Positions 38,752 through 50,939 of a stretch of DNA of 64,000 nucleotides are shown here, in pieces (within the stretch, counting starts at the first letter, position 1; every line of letters begins with the position of its first letter). A program made the translations under genes and the position numbers. This DNA is from Flavobacterium ammonificans (GTDB lineage Bacteria; Bacteroidota; Bacteroidia; Flavobacteriales; Flavobacteriaceae): NCBI RefSeq assembly GCF_020886115.1, contig NZ_AP025185.1, positions 2,046,001-2,110,000 of the forward strand, given 5' to 3'. Under the pieces are notes generated by a model that saw only the letters and a program-made list of their open reading frames with translations, did no database searches and was not told the DNA's origin.

Positions 38752-40041
38752 ATGAAATATTACAGTTTAAACCATAACGCACCTAAAGTTTCTTTCGAAG
38801 AAGCTGTTATACAAGGATTAGCAACCGATAGAGGATTGTATTTTCCAGAAAACATTACCCCATTACCTGCAGCCTTTTTTGATACCATCGAAAATCAAAG
38901 CAACGAAGAAATTGCTTTTCAAGCTATACAACAATTTGTAGGCGATGAGATTCCTGAAACCGAACTTCGAGCTATTATTAAAGAAACCTTGTGTTTTGAT
39001 TTTCCGGTGGTCGAAGTAGAAAAAGGAATTTATTCCTTAGAATTATTTCATGGTCCAACAATGGCGTTTAAGGATGTGGGAGCGCGATTTATGTCACGTT
39101 TTTTGGGTTATTTCAATCGCAATGACAAGACCGCAAAAAATACCGTTTTAGTCGCTACTTCTGGAGATACAGGAGGAGCCGTAGCAAGTGGTTTTCTTGG
39201 TGTGGAAGGTGTAGATGTAATTATACTTTATCCTTCAGGAAAAGTAAGCGACATTCAAGAAAGACAATTGACTACTTTGGGACAAAACATCAAAGCCTTA
39301 GAAGTGGATGGCGTTTTCGATAATTGCCAAGACATGGTCAAAAAAGCGTTTTTGGACGAAAGTCTGAAACATCACAATTTAACTTCAGCCAATTCCATTA
39401 ATATTGCCCGTTGGTTACCGCAAATGTTTTATTTCTTCTTTGCTTACAAAGCATTGAAAAGCCAAAAAAAACCCTTAGTATTCTCTTGCCCAAGTGGTAA
39501 TTTCGGAAATATTTGTGCCGGTATCATTGCTAAAAAAATGGGATTACCGGTACAGCACTTTGTAGCATCTACGAATGTAAACGATACGGTTCCAAGATTT
39601 TTAATCAATGGAATTTACGACCCAAAACCATCTATCGCTACGATTTCTAATGCTATGGATGTGGGTAACCCAAGTAATTTCATCCGAATCCAAGAAATGT
39701 ATCAGAACGATTTGGAGCAATTCAAAACCGATTTTTCTTCCTATACTTTTTCAGACGAAGCCACTTTGGAAGCAATGAAAACCATTTACACTACCAATGG
39801 ATATATAGCTGAACCGCATGGCGCTGTAGGTTATTTAGGATTGAAAAAAGAATTAGAAAACCATTCGGATGCGATTGGAATATTCTTAGAAACCGCGCAT
39901 CCTATCAAGTTTTTAGATGTGGTAGAACCGGCGCTGAATGTAAAATTGCCTATTCCACCACAAATCGAAAGTGTCTTAGGAAAAGAAAAAGTAAGAACCA
40001 AAATCAAAACTTACGAAGAGTTGAAAGCCTATTTGGGATAA
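38752..40041 (+). CDS. thrC: Threonine synthase
   Basis: 429 residues, the longer (type with N-terminal Thr_synth_N) form: MKYYSLNHNAPKVSFEEAVIQGLATDRGLYFPE at the N-terminus. The PLP-binding lysine is K107 in GPTMAFKDVGARF, and the phosphate-binding loop is ATSGDTGGAVASGF. It converts O-phosphohomoserine to threonine, the last step of the pathway. Third enzyme gene of the operon, 102 bases after thrB. Confidence 0.97.
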   Translation: MKYYSLNHNAPKVSFEEAVIQGLATDRGLYFPENITPLPAAFFDTIENQSNEEIAFQAIQQFVGDEIPETELRAIIKETLCFDFPVVEVEKGIYSLELFHGPTMAFKDVGARFMSRFLGYFNRNDKTAKNTVLVATSGDTGGAVASGFLGVEGVDVIILYPSGKVSDIQERQLTTLGQNIKALEVDGVFDNCQDMVKKAFLDESLKHHNLTSANSINIARWLPQMFYFFFAYKALKSQKKPLVFSCPSGNFGNICAGIIAKKMGLPVQHFVASTNVNDTVPRFLINGIYDPKPSIATISNAMDVGNPSNFIRIQEMYQNDLEQFKTDFSSYTFSDEATLEAMKTIYTTNGYIAEPHGAVGYLGLKKELENHSDAIGIFLETAHPIKFLDVVEPALNVKLPIPPQIESVLGKEKVRTKIKTYEELKAYLG

Positions 40042-40086
40042 AATTCCGAAATTTACACTCGATAGATTCTAAGTAAAAACTATAGT

Positions 40087-40596
40087 ATGATTGCAAAAGC
40101 AGTAGCAGAAGACATTGCCTCTTTAAATACACTAATCAATTCGGCTTATCGTGGCGAGTTTTCCAAAAAAGGCTGGACTACCGAAGCCCATCTTTTGGAA
40201 GGTGGTCGAACCACTGAAGCTGAACTACTTGACATCATTCTAGACGCTTCCAACACCATTCTAAAATATTCGGACAACGGTAAAATAATAGGTTGTGTAC
40301 TTTTAAAAGTCAAAGCAAACGAACTGTATTTAGGAATGCTAACTGTTTCTCCTGACTTGCAAAATAGTGGTATCGGAAAAAAATTATTGCATCAAGCCGA
40401 AGTTTTCGCCGCTGCAATACGCCTGCCAAAAATAATCATGACTGTAATTACAGTACGTGAAGAATTGATTGCCTGGTACAAACGAAATGGATATGTGGAT
40501 ACAGGAGCCAGAGAGCCTTTCCCTGTGAGCGACGTTTTCAATCCAATAACACAAGAACCTTTGGAGTTTATGGTCTTGGAAAAAGTAATTGCATAA
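40087..40596 (+). CDS. GNAT family N-acetyltransferase
   Basis: 169 residues. The acetyl-CoA loop is LTVSPDLQNSGIGKKLL (about 94-110, QxxGxG/A-type), followed by the helix and beta-bulge MTVITVREELIAWYKRNGYVDTGAREPFP. Substrate unknown. It follows thrC after 45 bases on the same strand and may share the message, but nothing ties it to threonine synthesis. Its stop codon abuts the stop of nnrD on the other strand, with no intergenic terminator. Confidence 0.88.
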   Translation: MIAKAVAEDIASLNTLINSAYRGEFSKKGWTTEAHLLEGGRTTEAELLDIILDASNTILKYSDNGKIIGCVLLKVKANELYLGMLTVSPDLQNSGIGKKLLHQAEVFAAAIRLPKIIMTVITVREELIAWYKRNGYVDTGAREPFPVSDVFNPITQEPLEFMVLEKVIA

Positions 40597-41445
40597 TTAC
40601 AGACCCAAACTCAAATACGCTTTCCCTAAATACGAAATGATATCCGAAGCGATAAACGATTGATAACCTGTTTCATGCAAGGCAATGTCTGCCGTCAATC
40701 CGTGAAGACACACCCCTAAAAGTGCCGCGTCGATGGGTTCATACGACTGTGCCAATAAACTAGTAATCATTCCCGTCAACACATCGCCACTACCCGCCGT
40801 AGCCAAAGCCGAATTGCCTGTGGTATTTTTATAAACCAAATCGCCATCAATACAATGCGTGGGAGCCCCTTTCATCACAACAATCAATTGGTATTTTTTA
40901 GAAAAAGCAATTGTTTTTTCAAACAGTTCGGCTTCCGAATTCCATTTCCCAATCAAACGTTCCAATTCTTTTAGATGTGGCGTGACAATTGTTTTAGGAG
41001 CCAGCAAAGACAACCAATCCGGATGCAATGCCAAAATATTCAACGCATCCGCATCAAGAACTAGAGGAATGGTATTCGTTTTCAAAAATTCATACAATCC
41101 CTGTTGCGTAATGGCATCTTGACCCAAACCAGGACCAATACCAATAGCATTAGGCACTATATCAAAATGAATTACCGATATACAATGGTCTTGAACATCC
41201 GTCAACACCATGACTTCAGGTACCGCTATTTGTACAATCTCATAACCACATTGAGGAATAAAAGCAGTGACCAATCCACAGCCCGACTTCATCGCCGCTT
41301 TAGCCGACAAACAAACCGAACCCATCTTACCATAACTCCCTCCTACTAACAACACATGTCCTTGCCTCCCTTTATGAGTAGTAGCAACCATCGGTTGGTA
41401 GCGTTGTAGAATTTGGTGTTGATCAACAATAGTGGTAGGCATCAT
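40597..41445 (-). CDS. nnrD: ADP/ATP-dependent NAD(P)H-hydrate dehydratase (stand-alone NnrD)
   Basis: 282 residues covering only the C-terminal ribokinase-like domain of the usual bifunctional NnrED (YjeF). [32 protein letters not shown] at the N-terminus, DADALNIL and [10 protein letters not shown] in the middle, and [17 protein letters not shown] with the catalytic aspartate near the end. It repairs hydrated NAD(P)H. The NnrE epimerase domain is absent and no epimerase gene is in the window, so it must be encoded elsewhere. Confidence 0.93.
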   Translation of the reverse strand: MMPTTIVDQHQILQRYQPMVATTHKGRQGHVLLVGGSYGKMGSVCLSAKAAMKSGCGLVTAFIPQCGYEIVQIAVPEVMVLTDVQDHCISVIHFDIVPNAIGIGPGLGQDAITQQGLYEFLKTNTIPLVLDADALNILALHPDWLSLLAPKTIVTPHLKELERLIGKWNSEAELFEKTIAFSKKYQLIVVMKGAPTHCIDGDLVYKNTTGNSALATAGSGDVLTGMITSLLAQSYEPIDAALLGVCLHGLTADIALHETGYQSFIASDIISYLGKAYLSLGL

Positions 41446-41540
41446 AGCATAGAGTAAAGTACTAAAGTTACAAAAGTTTTCCCACTCTAGAGAGCCTATT
41501 CCATTACTTTATAAGAGCAGCAGTTGTAGTACCGGAACAT

Positions 41541-41590
41541 GAACTGTCCCGCTATCCGCGCTACAAGGTAGCTAGCTTCTATCGGGGCTA
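41541..41590. repeat. TCCCGCT...ATCGGGGCT dispersed element, short copy
   Basis: GAACTGTCCCGCTATCCGCG, a small hairpin GCTAC/GTAGC (41560-41572), then CTTCTATCGGGGCT. Same order of parts as the copies at 47798-47888 (inverted) and 49771-49862. Confidence 0.6.
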
Positions 41591-41635
41591 CTAAAGACGT
41601 TTGTATTCTATAACAAAACACAATCATTTTAAAAC

Positions 41636-41672
41636 AAAAAACCCCGTTTCGTTAGAAACAGGGTTTTTAAAA
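41636..41672 (-). terminator. Second rrn terminator (copy of the first)
   Basis: Hairpin with arms CCCCGTTTC and GAAACAGGG around GTTA (one C-A mismatch), identical in its core to 41761-41793. On the minus strand it ends in a T-run. Between the two copies (41674-41757) lies a non-coding stretch with small hairpins and no gene. Confidence 0.85.
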
Positions 41673-41756
41673 GACTTGAGGGCTATGCCCGACTGAGCGA
41701 AGCTAAAGGCGACATTTGATTTTAAGAGGAGGAAGCCCAGTAGGCTTCAGGTATAA

Positions 41757-41793
41757 AACAAAAACCCCGTTTCGTTAGAAACAGGGTTTTAAA
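41757..41793 (-). terminator. First rrn terminator, directly after 5S
   Basis: Same hairpin as 41636-41672, about 5 bases after the 3' end of 5S rRNA, followed by TTTTTGTTTT on the minus strand. Confidence 0.9.
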
Positions 41794-41797
41794 AAGA

Positions 41798-41904
41798 AAG
41801 GCGACGACATACTCTCCCACATAACTGCAGTACCATCTGCGCAGGCGGGCTTAACTACTCTGTTCGGGATGGGAAGAGGTGAGCCCCGCCGCAATAACCA
41901 CCTT
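41798..41904 (-). rRNA. rrf: 5S ribosomal RNA
   Basis: On the minus strand GGTGGTTATTGCGGCGGGGC begins the molecule and ATGTCGTCGCC ends it; these ends pair as helix I. The internal CATCCCGAACAGAG motif and the GGGAGAG segment are typical of 5S. End positions are accurate to a few bases. Confidence 0.93.
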
Positions 41905-42039
41905 AAGATTATTGTTTAAGGTTTCAAGTTTTTTTAGTTTAAGGTTGTAACCTTGAACTTTAAACATTGAACTTCAAACGCAGCTTCGCTGCAAATATCT
42001 TAACATACTGAGATAAAGAAAAGTAATTAGAAAATTTCT

Positions 42040-42076
42040 CCCCTCCTTCCCCTGAGGTGACTCGAAGGGAGGAGGG
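42040..42076. repeat. GC-rich hairpin beside the 23S 3' end
   Basis: CCCTCCTTCCCC and AAGGGAGGAGGG form an imperfect stem around TGAGGTGACTCG. It lies inside the 23S processing-stem region and resembles the C/G-block repeats at 37544 and 56382. Confidence 0.5.
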
Positions 42077-42080
42077 AAAA

Positions 42081-44961
<2,881 letters not shown>

Positions 44962-45149
44962 GTACCAACTTATTAATTAAAATAAGCCGTTTCTTTTACT
45001 TGTCTAATGATAAACAAGCAAAAATGTTTTCTACTTTATTATTTTCTTATCTCAATATGTCAATGAACGTTAAACTAGTGTGCAGTATTCAGATTTTAGT
45101 ATTCAGTTACTACTGATAACTAAGTCCTGTGGACTGTCCACTGTTTTTG

Positions 45150-45223
45150 TGGAGAATAACGGAGTCGAACCGTTGACCTCCTGCGTGCAAGGCAGGCGCT
45201 CTAGCCAGCTGAGCTAATCCCCC
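45150..45223 (-). tRNA. tRNA-Ala (TGC)
   Basis: Minus strand, in the 16S-23S spacer. Acceptor GGGGGAT/ATTCTCC, GGTTCGACTCC T arm, anticodon stem CCTGC/GCAGG with loop CTTGCAC, anticodon TGC. Confidence 0.96.
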
Positions 45224-45326
45224 GTGTTTTAGTTGTCAGTTATCAGTCGTCTGTTGACAGTATAATGATAAAGACAACATCCATCGGATGACTCAACTTC
45301 TAAAATTTCCATAAGTTAAAAAATAG

Positions 45327-45400
45327 TAGTCCCGCCCAGACTCGAACTGGGGACCCCTACATTATCAGTGTAGTACTCTAACCAGCTGAGCTACGAGACT
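45327..45400 (-). tRNA. tRNA-Ile (GAT)
   Basis: Minus strand, first tRNA after 16S. Acceptor AGTCTCG/CGGGACT, AGTTCGAGTCT T arm, anticodon stem CTACA/TGTAG with loop CTGATAA, anticodon GAT. The Ile-Ala order is the usual one for spacer tRNAs. Confidence 0.96.
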
Positions 45401-45438
45401 CTGTTTTTTACTTATTTGTATTATTTGAACTAACAGCA

Positions 45439-47130
<1,692 letters not shown>

Positions 47131-47224
47131 TAATTTGTTTTGAAATCTCTTTCAAAACGGCTGTCAATTCAATATGTCTAGGAACGTGTCTTTTTTGTTT
47201 GTCGCTTGTTTCTCAAAGCGGGTG

Positions 47225-47254
47225 CAAAAGTACAACTTCTTTTTTATCTCGCAA
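47225..47254 (-). promoter_or_regulatory. rrn promoter, proximal
   Basis: Minus strand: TTG (47254-47252), 19 bases, TACTTTTG (47232-47225). The downstream bases CACCCGC are the same as at the distal promoter. Confidence 0.75.
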
Positions 47255-47351
47255 GTATTATTAAAAGTTTTTTTTAAGAAAATTACTTTTCCTTTTTTCT
47301 CTCTTTTTACTCACTCAATCTATTCAAGAACTTGTCTCCTTTTCGGGAGGG

Positions 47352-47382
47352 CAAAGATAATTACTTTTTTATCTCTGGCAAA
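47352..47382 (-). promoter_or_regulatory. rrn promoter, middle
   Basis: Minus strand: TTTG (47382-47379), 19 bases, TATCTTTG (47359-47352). Confidence 0.65.
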
Positions 47383-47461
47383 TTTTTAAAGCAAAATTTC
47401 TTTTATCTTATTTGGTTTGCTTTTCAATATTGAAGTAAGAACGTCTGCTTTATTGCGGGTG

Positions 47462-47491
47462 CAAAAGTACAACCTAAATCCGCTCTCACAA
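47462..47491 (-). promoter_or_regulatory. rrn promoter, distal
   Basis: Minus strand: TTG (47491-47489), 19 bases, TACTTTTG (47469-47462). Shares GTTGTACTTTTGCACCCGC with the proximal promoter. Confidence 0.75.
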
Positions 47492-47626
47492 GCTTTTCTA
47501 CACTTTATTTTTGTTCTTTTTCTTAACTTGCTGATAACCCGTTTTCTATAAATGAAAGTTTTTTTGAATTACGAATTTTGAATAATGAATTATGATGCTA
47601 TATCAAGAAAATTGGAATGTTGAATT

Positions 47627-47772
47627 GTTATTGAACTTGGAATGTTGAATAACGAATATTGAATTTTGAAATTGCATTTAACCGTATAAGGAATATAAGA
47701 GAATATAAGGTTTGGGAAATTTGATATTGTTATTGAACTTGGAATGTTGAACAACGAATATTGAATTTTGAA
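47627..47772. repeat. Direct repeat of 44 bases (two copies)
   Basis: 47627-47670 and 47729-47772 match at 43 of 44 bases (core TTGAACTTGGAATGTTGAA). They lie in AT-rich DNA between the rrn promoters and the DUF4294 gene, made largely of GAATNTTGAAT-like words. No gene seen here. Confidence 0.85.
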
Positions 47773-47797
47773 CTTTGAAATTATTATTGAAGTTCAA

Positions 47798-47888
47798 CCC
47801 GCGTTAGGGATAGTAGCGGCATCCTTTTTAAAAGGGGACTGAGGAACTCGAAGTCAACTTTTAAAAAGATAAAGCGGATAGCCCGACC
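47798..47888. repeat. TCCCGCT...ATCGGGGCT dispersed element, inverted copy
   Basis: GCGTTAGGGATAGTAGCGGC, ATCC, then an 11-base perfect inverted repeat CTTTTTAAAAG (47824-47834)/CTTTTAAAAAG (47858-47868), then AGATAAAGCGGATAGCCCGA. It matches the reverse complement of the element at 49771-49862 in its flanks. CATCGACAAGCTCAGTGG follows at 47906-47923. Confidence 0.65.
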
Positions 47889-47929
47889 TGAAAGGGAACG
47901 CCCCACATCGACAAGCTCAGTGGACACAA

Positions 47930-48595
47930 TTATTTATTGGCAGAACTAACTTTGGCTTCCCAAGTCGCACTTAGATTATCAAAATCTACTTTAATTGCTG
48001 GTGGTTGATTTTGTAAACGACCCGTTTCGAAGGCGTAGACCAAAATGGATTCTATCAAGTAGTCTTCATTATTGTTGTACGGATCGTATTTGGTTTTTAA
48101 ATTAATGTCAAAAACTCTTGCTGTGGTATTGGACCAAAAGGCTTTCCAACCACTCTTGAGATCAGCAATTAAATCATAAGTTGATGTACCTGTTTGTCTG
48201 TGAATTAATTTAACTAGAATCTGACCTTGTTTACGGGATAACTTTTTAAGTTTTGCCTCAAACTCGTTGGTTAAATAATTTTCGACAATCTTGAAGTATT
48301 TCTTTTTTTCGCGTTCTGTTTTAAGATTTGCCATACCTCTGTTTAAAGCCGTCAATCTCTCTGCAGTAATTTTAGCATAAGGATATACTTTTAAAACTCG
48401 GTTTTGAAGCAAGGCAAATTGTTTTCTCGCTTCGATATCTAATTTTTCTTTTCGAACAATTAACTCCGGAAGTTCAATAGTATCATTTAAAATCGTGTCG
48501 TTCTCTATAATAATGTCCGACTCTTTTTGAATCACTTGGGCTTGAATAGCTGAAGTAAGTAGTAGGAAGCAAATTAAAAATAGTGTGCGTTTCAT
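47930..48595 (-). CDS. DUF4294 domain protein, secreted
   Basis: 221 residues with a signal peptide (1-19, SAIQAQ). The rest matches DUF4294: ELPELIVRKEKLDIEARKQFALLQNRVLKVYPYAKITAERL and the C-terminal GRLQNQPPAIKVDFDN. The family is restricted to Bacteroidota and has no known function; helical content and charge suggest a periplasmic protein. It diverges from the M42 peptidase gene. Candidate -7 elements for it lie at 48621-48614 and 48654-48647. Confidence 0.85.
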   Translation of the reverse strand: MKRTLFLICFLLLTSAIQAQVIQKESDIIIENDTILNDTIELPELIVRKEKLDIEARKQFALLQNRVLKVYPYAKITAERLTALNRGMANLKTEREKKKYFKIVENYLTNEFEAKLKKLSRKQGQILVKLIHRQTGTSTYDLIADLKSGWKAFWSNTTARVFDINLKTKYDPYNNNEDYLIESILVYAFETGRLQNQPPAIKVDFDNLSATWEAKVSSANK

Positions 48596-48676
48596 CGTTG
48601 AAAAGTTTAATTACAAAATTATACATTCTATACACAACTCTAATGCCAAATTTATAATTTAGCAAAAAAATAATTT

Positions 48677-49765
48677 ATGAGCACTACATCTATATTAAAC
48701 GAAAAATCGATTAGCTTTTTAGAAAGCTACCTTAATAATGCATCTCCGACTGGATTTGAGGCCGAAGGTCAGAAAATTTGGATGGAATATGTAAAACCGT
48801 ATGTGGACACTTTTATCACTGATACCTACGGAACCGCTGTGGGAATCATCAATCCGGATGCTCCTTATAAAGTGGTGATTGAAGGTCATGCTGACGAAAT
48901 TGCTTGGTATGTCAACTATATTACTGACGACGGATTAATTTACGTAATTAGAAATGGTGGTTCTGATCATCAAATTGCACCTTCTAAACGAGTAAACATT
49001 CATACTAAAAACGGAATCGTAAAAGGAGTCTTTGGTTGGCCAGCCATTCATACTCGCAACAGAGGAAAAGAAGAGCCAGCCAAAACCGACAATATTTTTA
49101 TTGATTGCGGTTGCGAAAACAAAGAACAAGTTGAAAAACTAGGCGTTCACGTAGGTTGTGTAATTACCTATCCTGACGAATTCATGGTATTGAACGAAAA
49201 CAAATTCGTTTGTCGTGCCATTGACAACCGTATGGGAGGTTTCATGATTGCTGAAGTGGCGCGATTGTTACACGAAAATGGTAAAAAATTACCTTTCGGA
49301 TTGTATATCACCAATTCGGTTCAAGAAGAAGTGGGATTACGTGGTGCCGAAATGATTACTCAAACCATCAAACCTAACGTAGCCATTGTAACCGATGTGT
49401 GTCACGACTCTACTACTCCAATGATTGATAAAAAAATTGAAGGAGAAACGAAAATTGGCAAAGGACCTGTTGTTACTTACGCTCCTGCTGTACAGAATAA
49501 TTTAAGAGAATTGATTTTAAATACTGCCACCGAGAAAAACATTCCTTTTCAGCGATTGGCTTCGTCAAGAGTGACTGGAACTGATACGGATGCTTTTGCA
49601 TACAGCAATGGCGGTGTGGCTTCGGCTTTAATTTCACTTCCGTTACGTTACATGCACACCACCGTAGAAATGGTGCATCGCGAGGACGTGGAAAATGTCA
49701 TTAATTTGATTTATGAAACCTTATTAAAAATAGAAAACGAAGAAACTTTTTCGTATTTCAAATAG
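48677..49765 (+). CDS. M42 family metallopeptidase (deblocking aminopeptidase-like)
   Basis: 362 residues. The dinuclear metal site is seen in EGHADEIAWYV (His/Asp), AIDNRMGGFM (Asp), the base and ligand in SVQEEVGLRGA (Glu-Glu), VTDVCHDSTTP (Asp) and the last histidine in RYMHTTVEMVHREDV. M42 enzymes form dodecameric tetrahedral aminopeptidases that trim peptides in the cytoplasm; some relatives were named endoglucanases in error. No signal peptide. Confidence 0.94.
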   Translation: MSTTSILNEKSISFLESYLNNASPTGFEAEGQKIWMEYVKPYVDTFITDTYGTAVGIINPDAPYKVVIEGHADEIAWYVNYITDDGLIYVIRNGGSDHQIAPSKRVNIHTKNGIVKGVFGWPAIHTRNRGKEEPAKTDNIFIDCGCENKEQVEKLGVHVGCVITYPDEFMVLNENKFVCRAIDNRMGGFMIAEVARLLHENGKKLPFGLYITNSVQEEVGLRGAEMITQTIKPNVAIVTDVCHDSTTPMIDKKIEGETKIGKGPVVTYAPAVQNNLRELILNTATEKNIPFQRLASSRVTGTDTDAFAYSNGGVASALISLPLRYMHTTVEMVHREDVENVINLIYETLLKIENEETFSYFK

Positions 49766-49770
49766 TTTAG

Positions 49771-49862
49771 GAGCTATTCCCGCTTTTCGCTATATCTTTA
49801 TAGCCCTAGCTTCGAGAATCTCAGCTTTAAGACTATAAAGGATGCCTCTTCAATCGGGGCTA
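49771..49862. repeat. TCCCGCT...ATCGGGGCT dispersed element, full copy
   Basis: GAGCTATTCCCGCTTTTCGC, TATAT, arm CTTTATAG (49796-49803), 29-base loop, arm CTATAAAG (49833-49840), then GATGCCTCTTCAATCGGGGC. It begins 5 bases after the M42 stop codon. Confidence 0.7.
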
Positions 49863-49865
49863 AAT

Positions 49866-49899
49866 AAAAAAACGCAATTCTTACGAATTGCGTTTTTTT
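49866..49899. terminator. Bidirectional intrinsic terminator
   Basis: 15-base perfect stem (core ACGCAATTC/GAATTGCGT), loop TTAC, A-run and T-run on the two sides, between convergent M42 peptidase and purC. Confidence 0.92.
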
Positions 49900-49916
49900 A
49901 TATCAAATTGGAATTC

Positions 49917-50870
49917 TTATCTGTTCTTCAAGAAATCTACAACGTTCTTTTCAATTCGCTCATTAATATTCGTAATGTCGGCTTTTACAAATTTCTCACC
50001 CAAGATATTTTCGTACAACTCAATGTATCGTTCTGAAACCGATTCGATGTAAGTGTCTGTCATATCCGGAATTTGTTGTCCGTCTTGTCCTTGGAACCCG
50101 TTTTCAATTAACCAACGACGTACGAACTCTTTTGATAATTGTTTTTGTTCTTCTCCATTTGCTTGTCTTTCAGCATATCCTTCTGCGTAGAAATAACGAG
50201 AAGAATCAGGAGTATGAATTTCGTCAATCAACACAATTTTACCGTCTTTGGTTTTACCAAACTCATATTTGGTATCTACTAAAATCAATCCGCGACTCGC
50301 AGCAATTTCAGTTCCTCTTTGGTATAAAGCTCTCGTGTATTTTTCTAAAGTTAGGTAATCTTCTTCGGTTACGATTCCGTTAGCTAAAATAGCTTCGCGC
50401 GAAATATCTTCATCATGAGAACCATTATCAGCTTTGGTAGTTGGCGTAATTATTGGTGTTGGAAATTTGTCATTTTCCTTTAATCCTTCAGGCATGGTTA
50501 CCCCGCAAAGCATTCGTTTTCCTGCTGCATATTCTCTAGCTGCATGTCCTGAGACATACCCGCGAATGACCATTTCTACTTTGAAAGGCTCGCATAAATG
50601 CCCTACAGCTACATTAGGATCTGGTGTTGCGACTAACCAATTAGGAACGATGTCTTGCGTCATGTTCATGAATTGGGTTGCTATTTGATTTAGAATTTGT
50701 CCTTTATATGGAATACCTTTTGGCAAAACCACATCAAATGCCGACAATCTATCCGTAGCAATCATGACTAATAGATCATCATTTATAGTGTAAACTTCAC
50801 GAACTTTTCCGCGATACACTGATTTTTGACCTGGAAAATTAAAGTTAGTAGTTGTAATTGTAGTACTCAT
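49917..50870 (-). CDS. purC: Phosphoribosylaminoimidazole-succinocarboxamide synthase
   Basis: 317 residues, the longer type found in Bacteroidota and yeast. N-terminal [29 protein letters not shown] holds the ATP-binding loop; [16 protein letters not shown] and [30 protein letters not shown] are the SAICAR synthase signatures. It joins aspartate to CAIR in purine synthesis. Last in a row of four minus-strand genes (phoH, HAD, S9 peptidase, purC); the 69-base gap before it could hold its own promoter. Confidence 0.97.
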   Translation of the reverse strand: MSTTITTTNFNFPGQKSVYRGKVREVYTINDDLLVMIATDRLSAFDVVLPKGIPYKGQILNQIATQFMNMTQDIVPNWLVATPDPNVAVGHLCEPFKVEMVIRGYVSGHAAREYAAGKRMLCGVTMPEGLKENDKFPTPIITPTTKADNGSHDEDISREAILANGIVTEEDYLTLEKYTRALYQRGTEIAASRGLILVDTKYEFGKTKDGKIVLIDEIHTPDSSRYFYAEGYAERQANGEEQKQLSKEFVRRWLIENGFQGQDGQQIPDMTDTYIESVSERYIELYENILGEKFVKADITNINERIEKNVVDFLKNR

Positions 50871-50939
50871 TATATAATAGTGTTGTTTGTAATGGCTGCA
50901 AATTTAGCATTAATTCATCTAGAATGGAAGTGAATAAAA

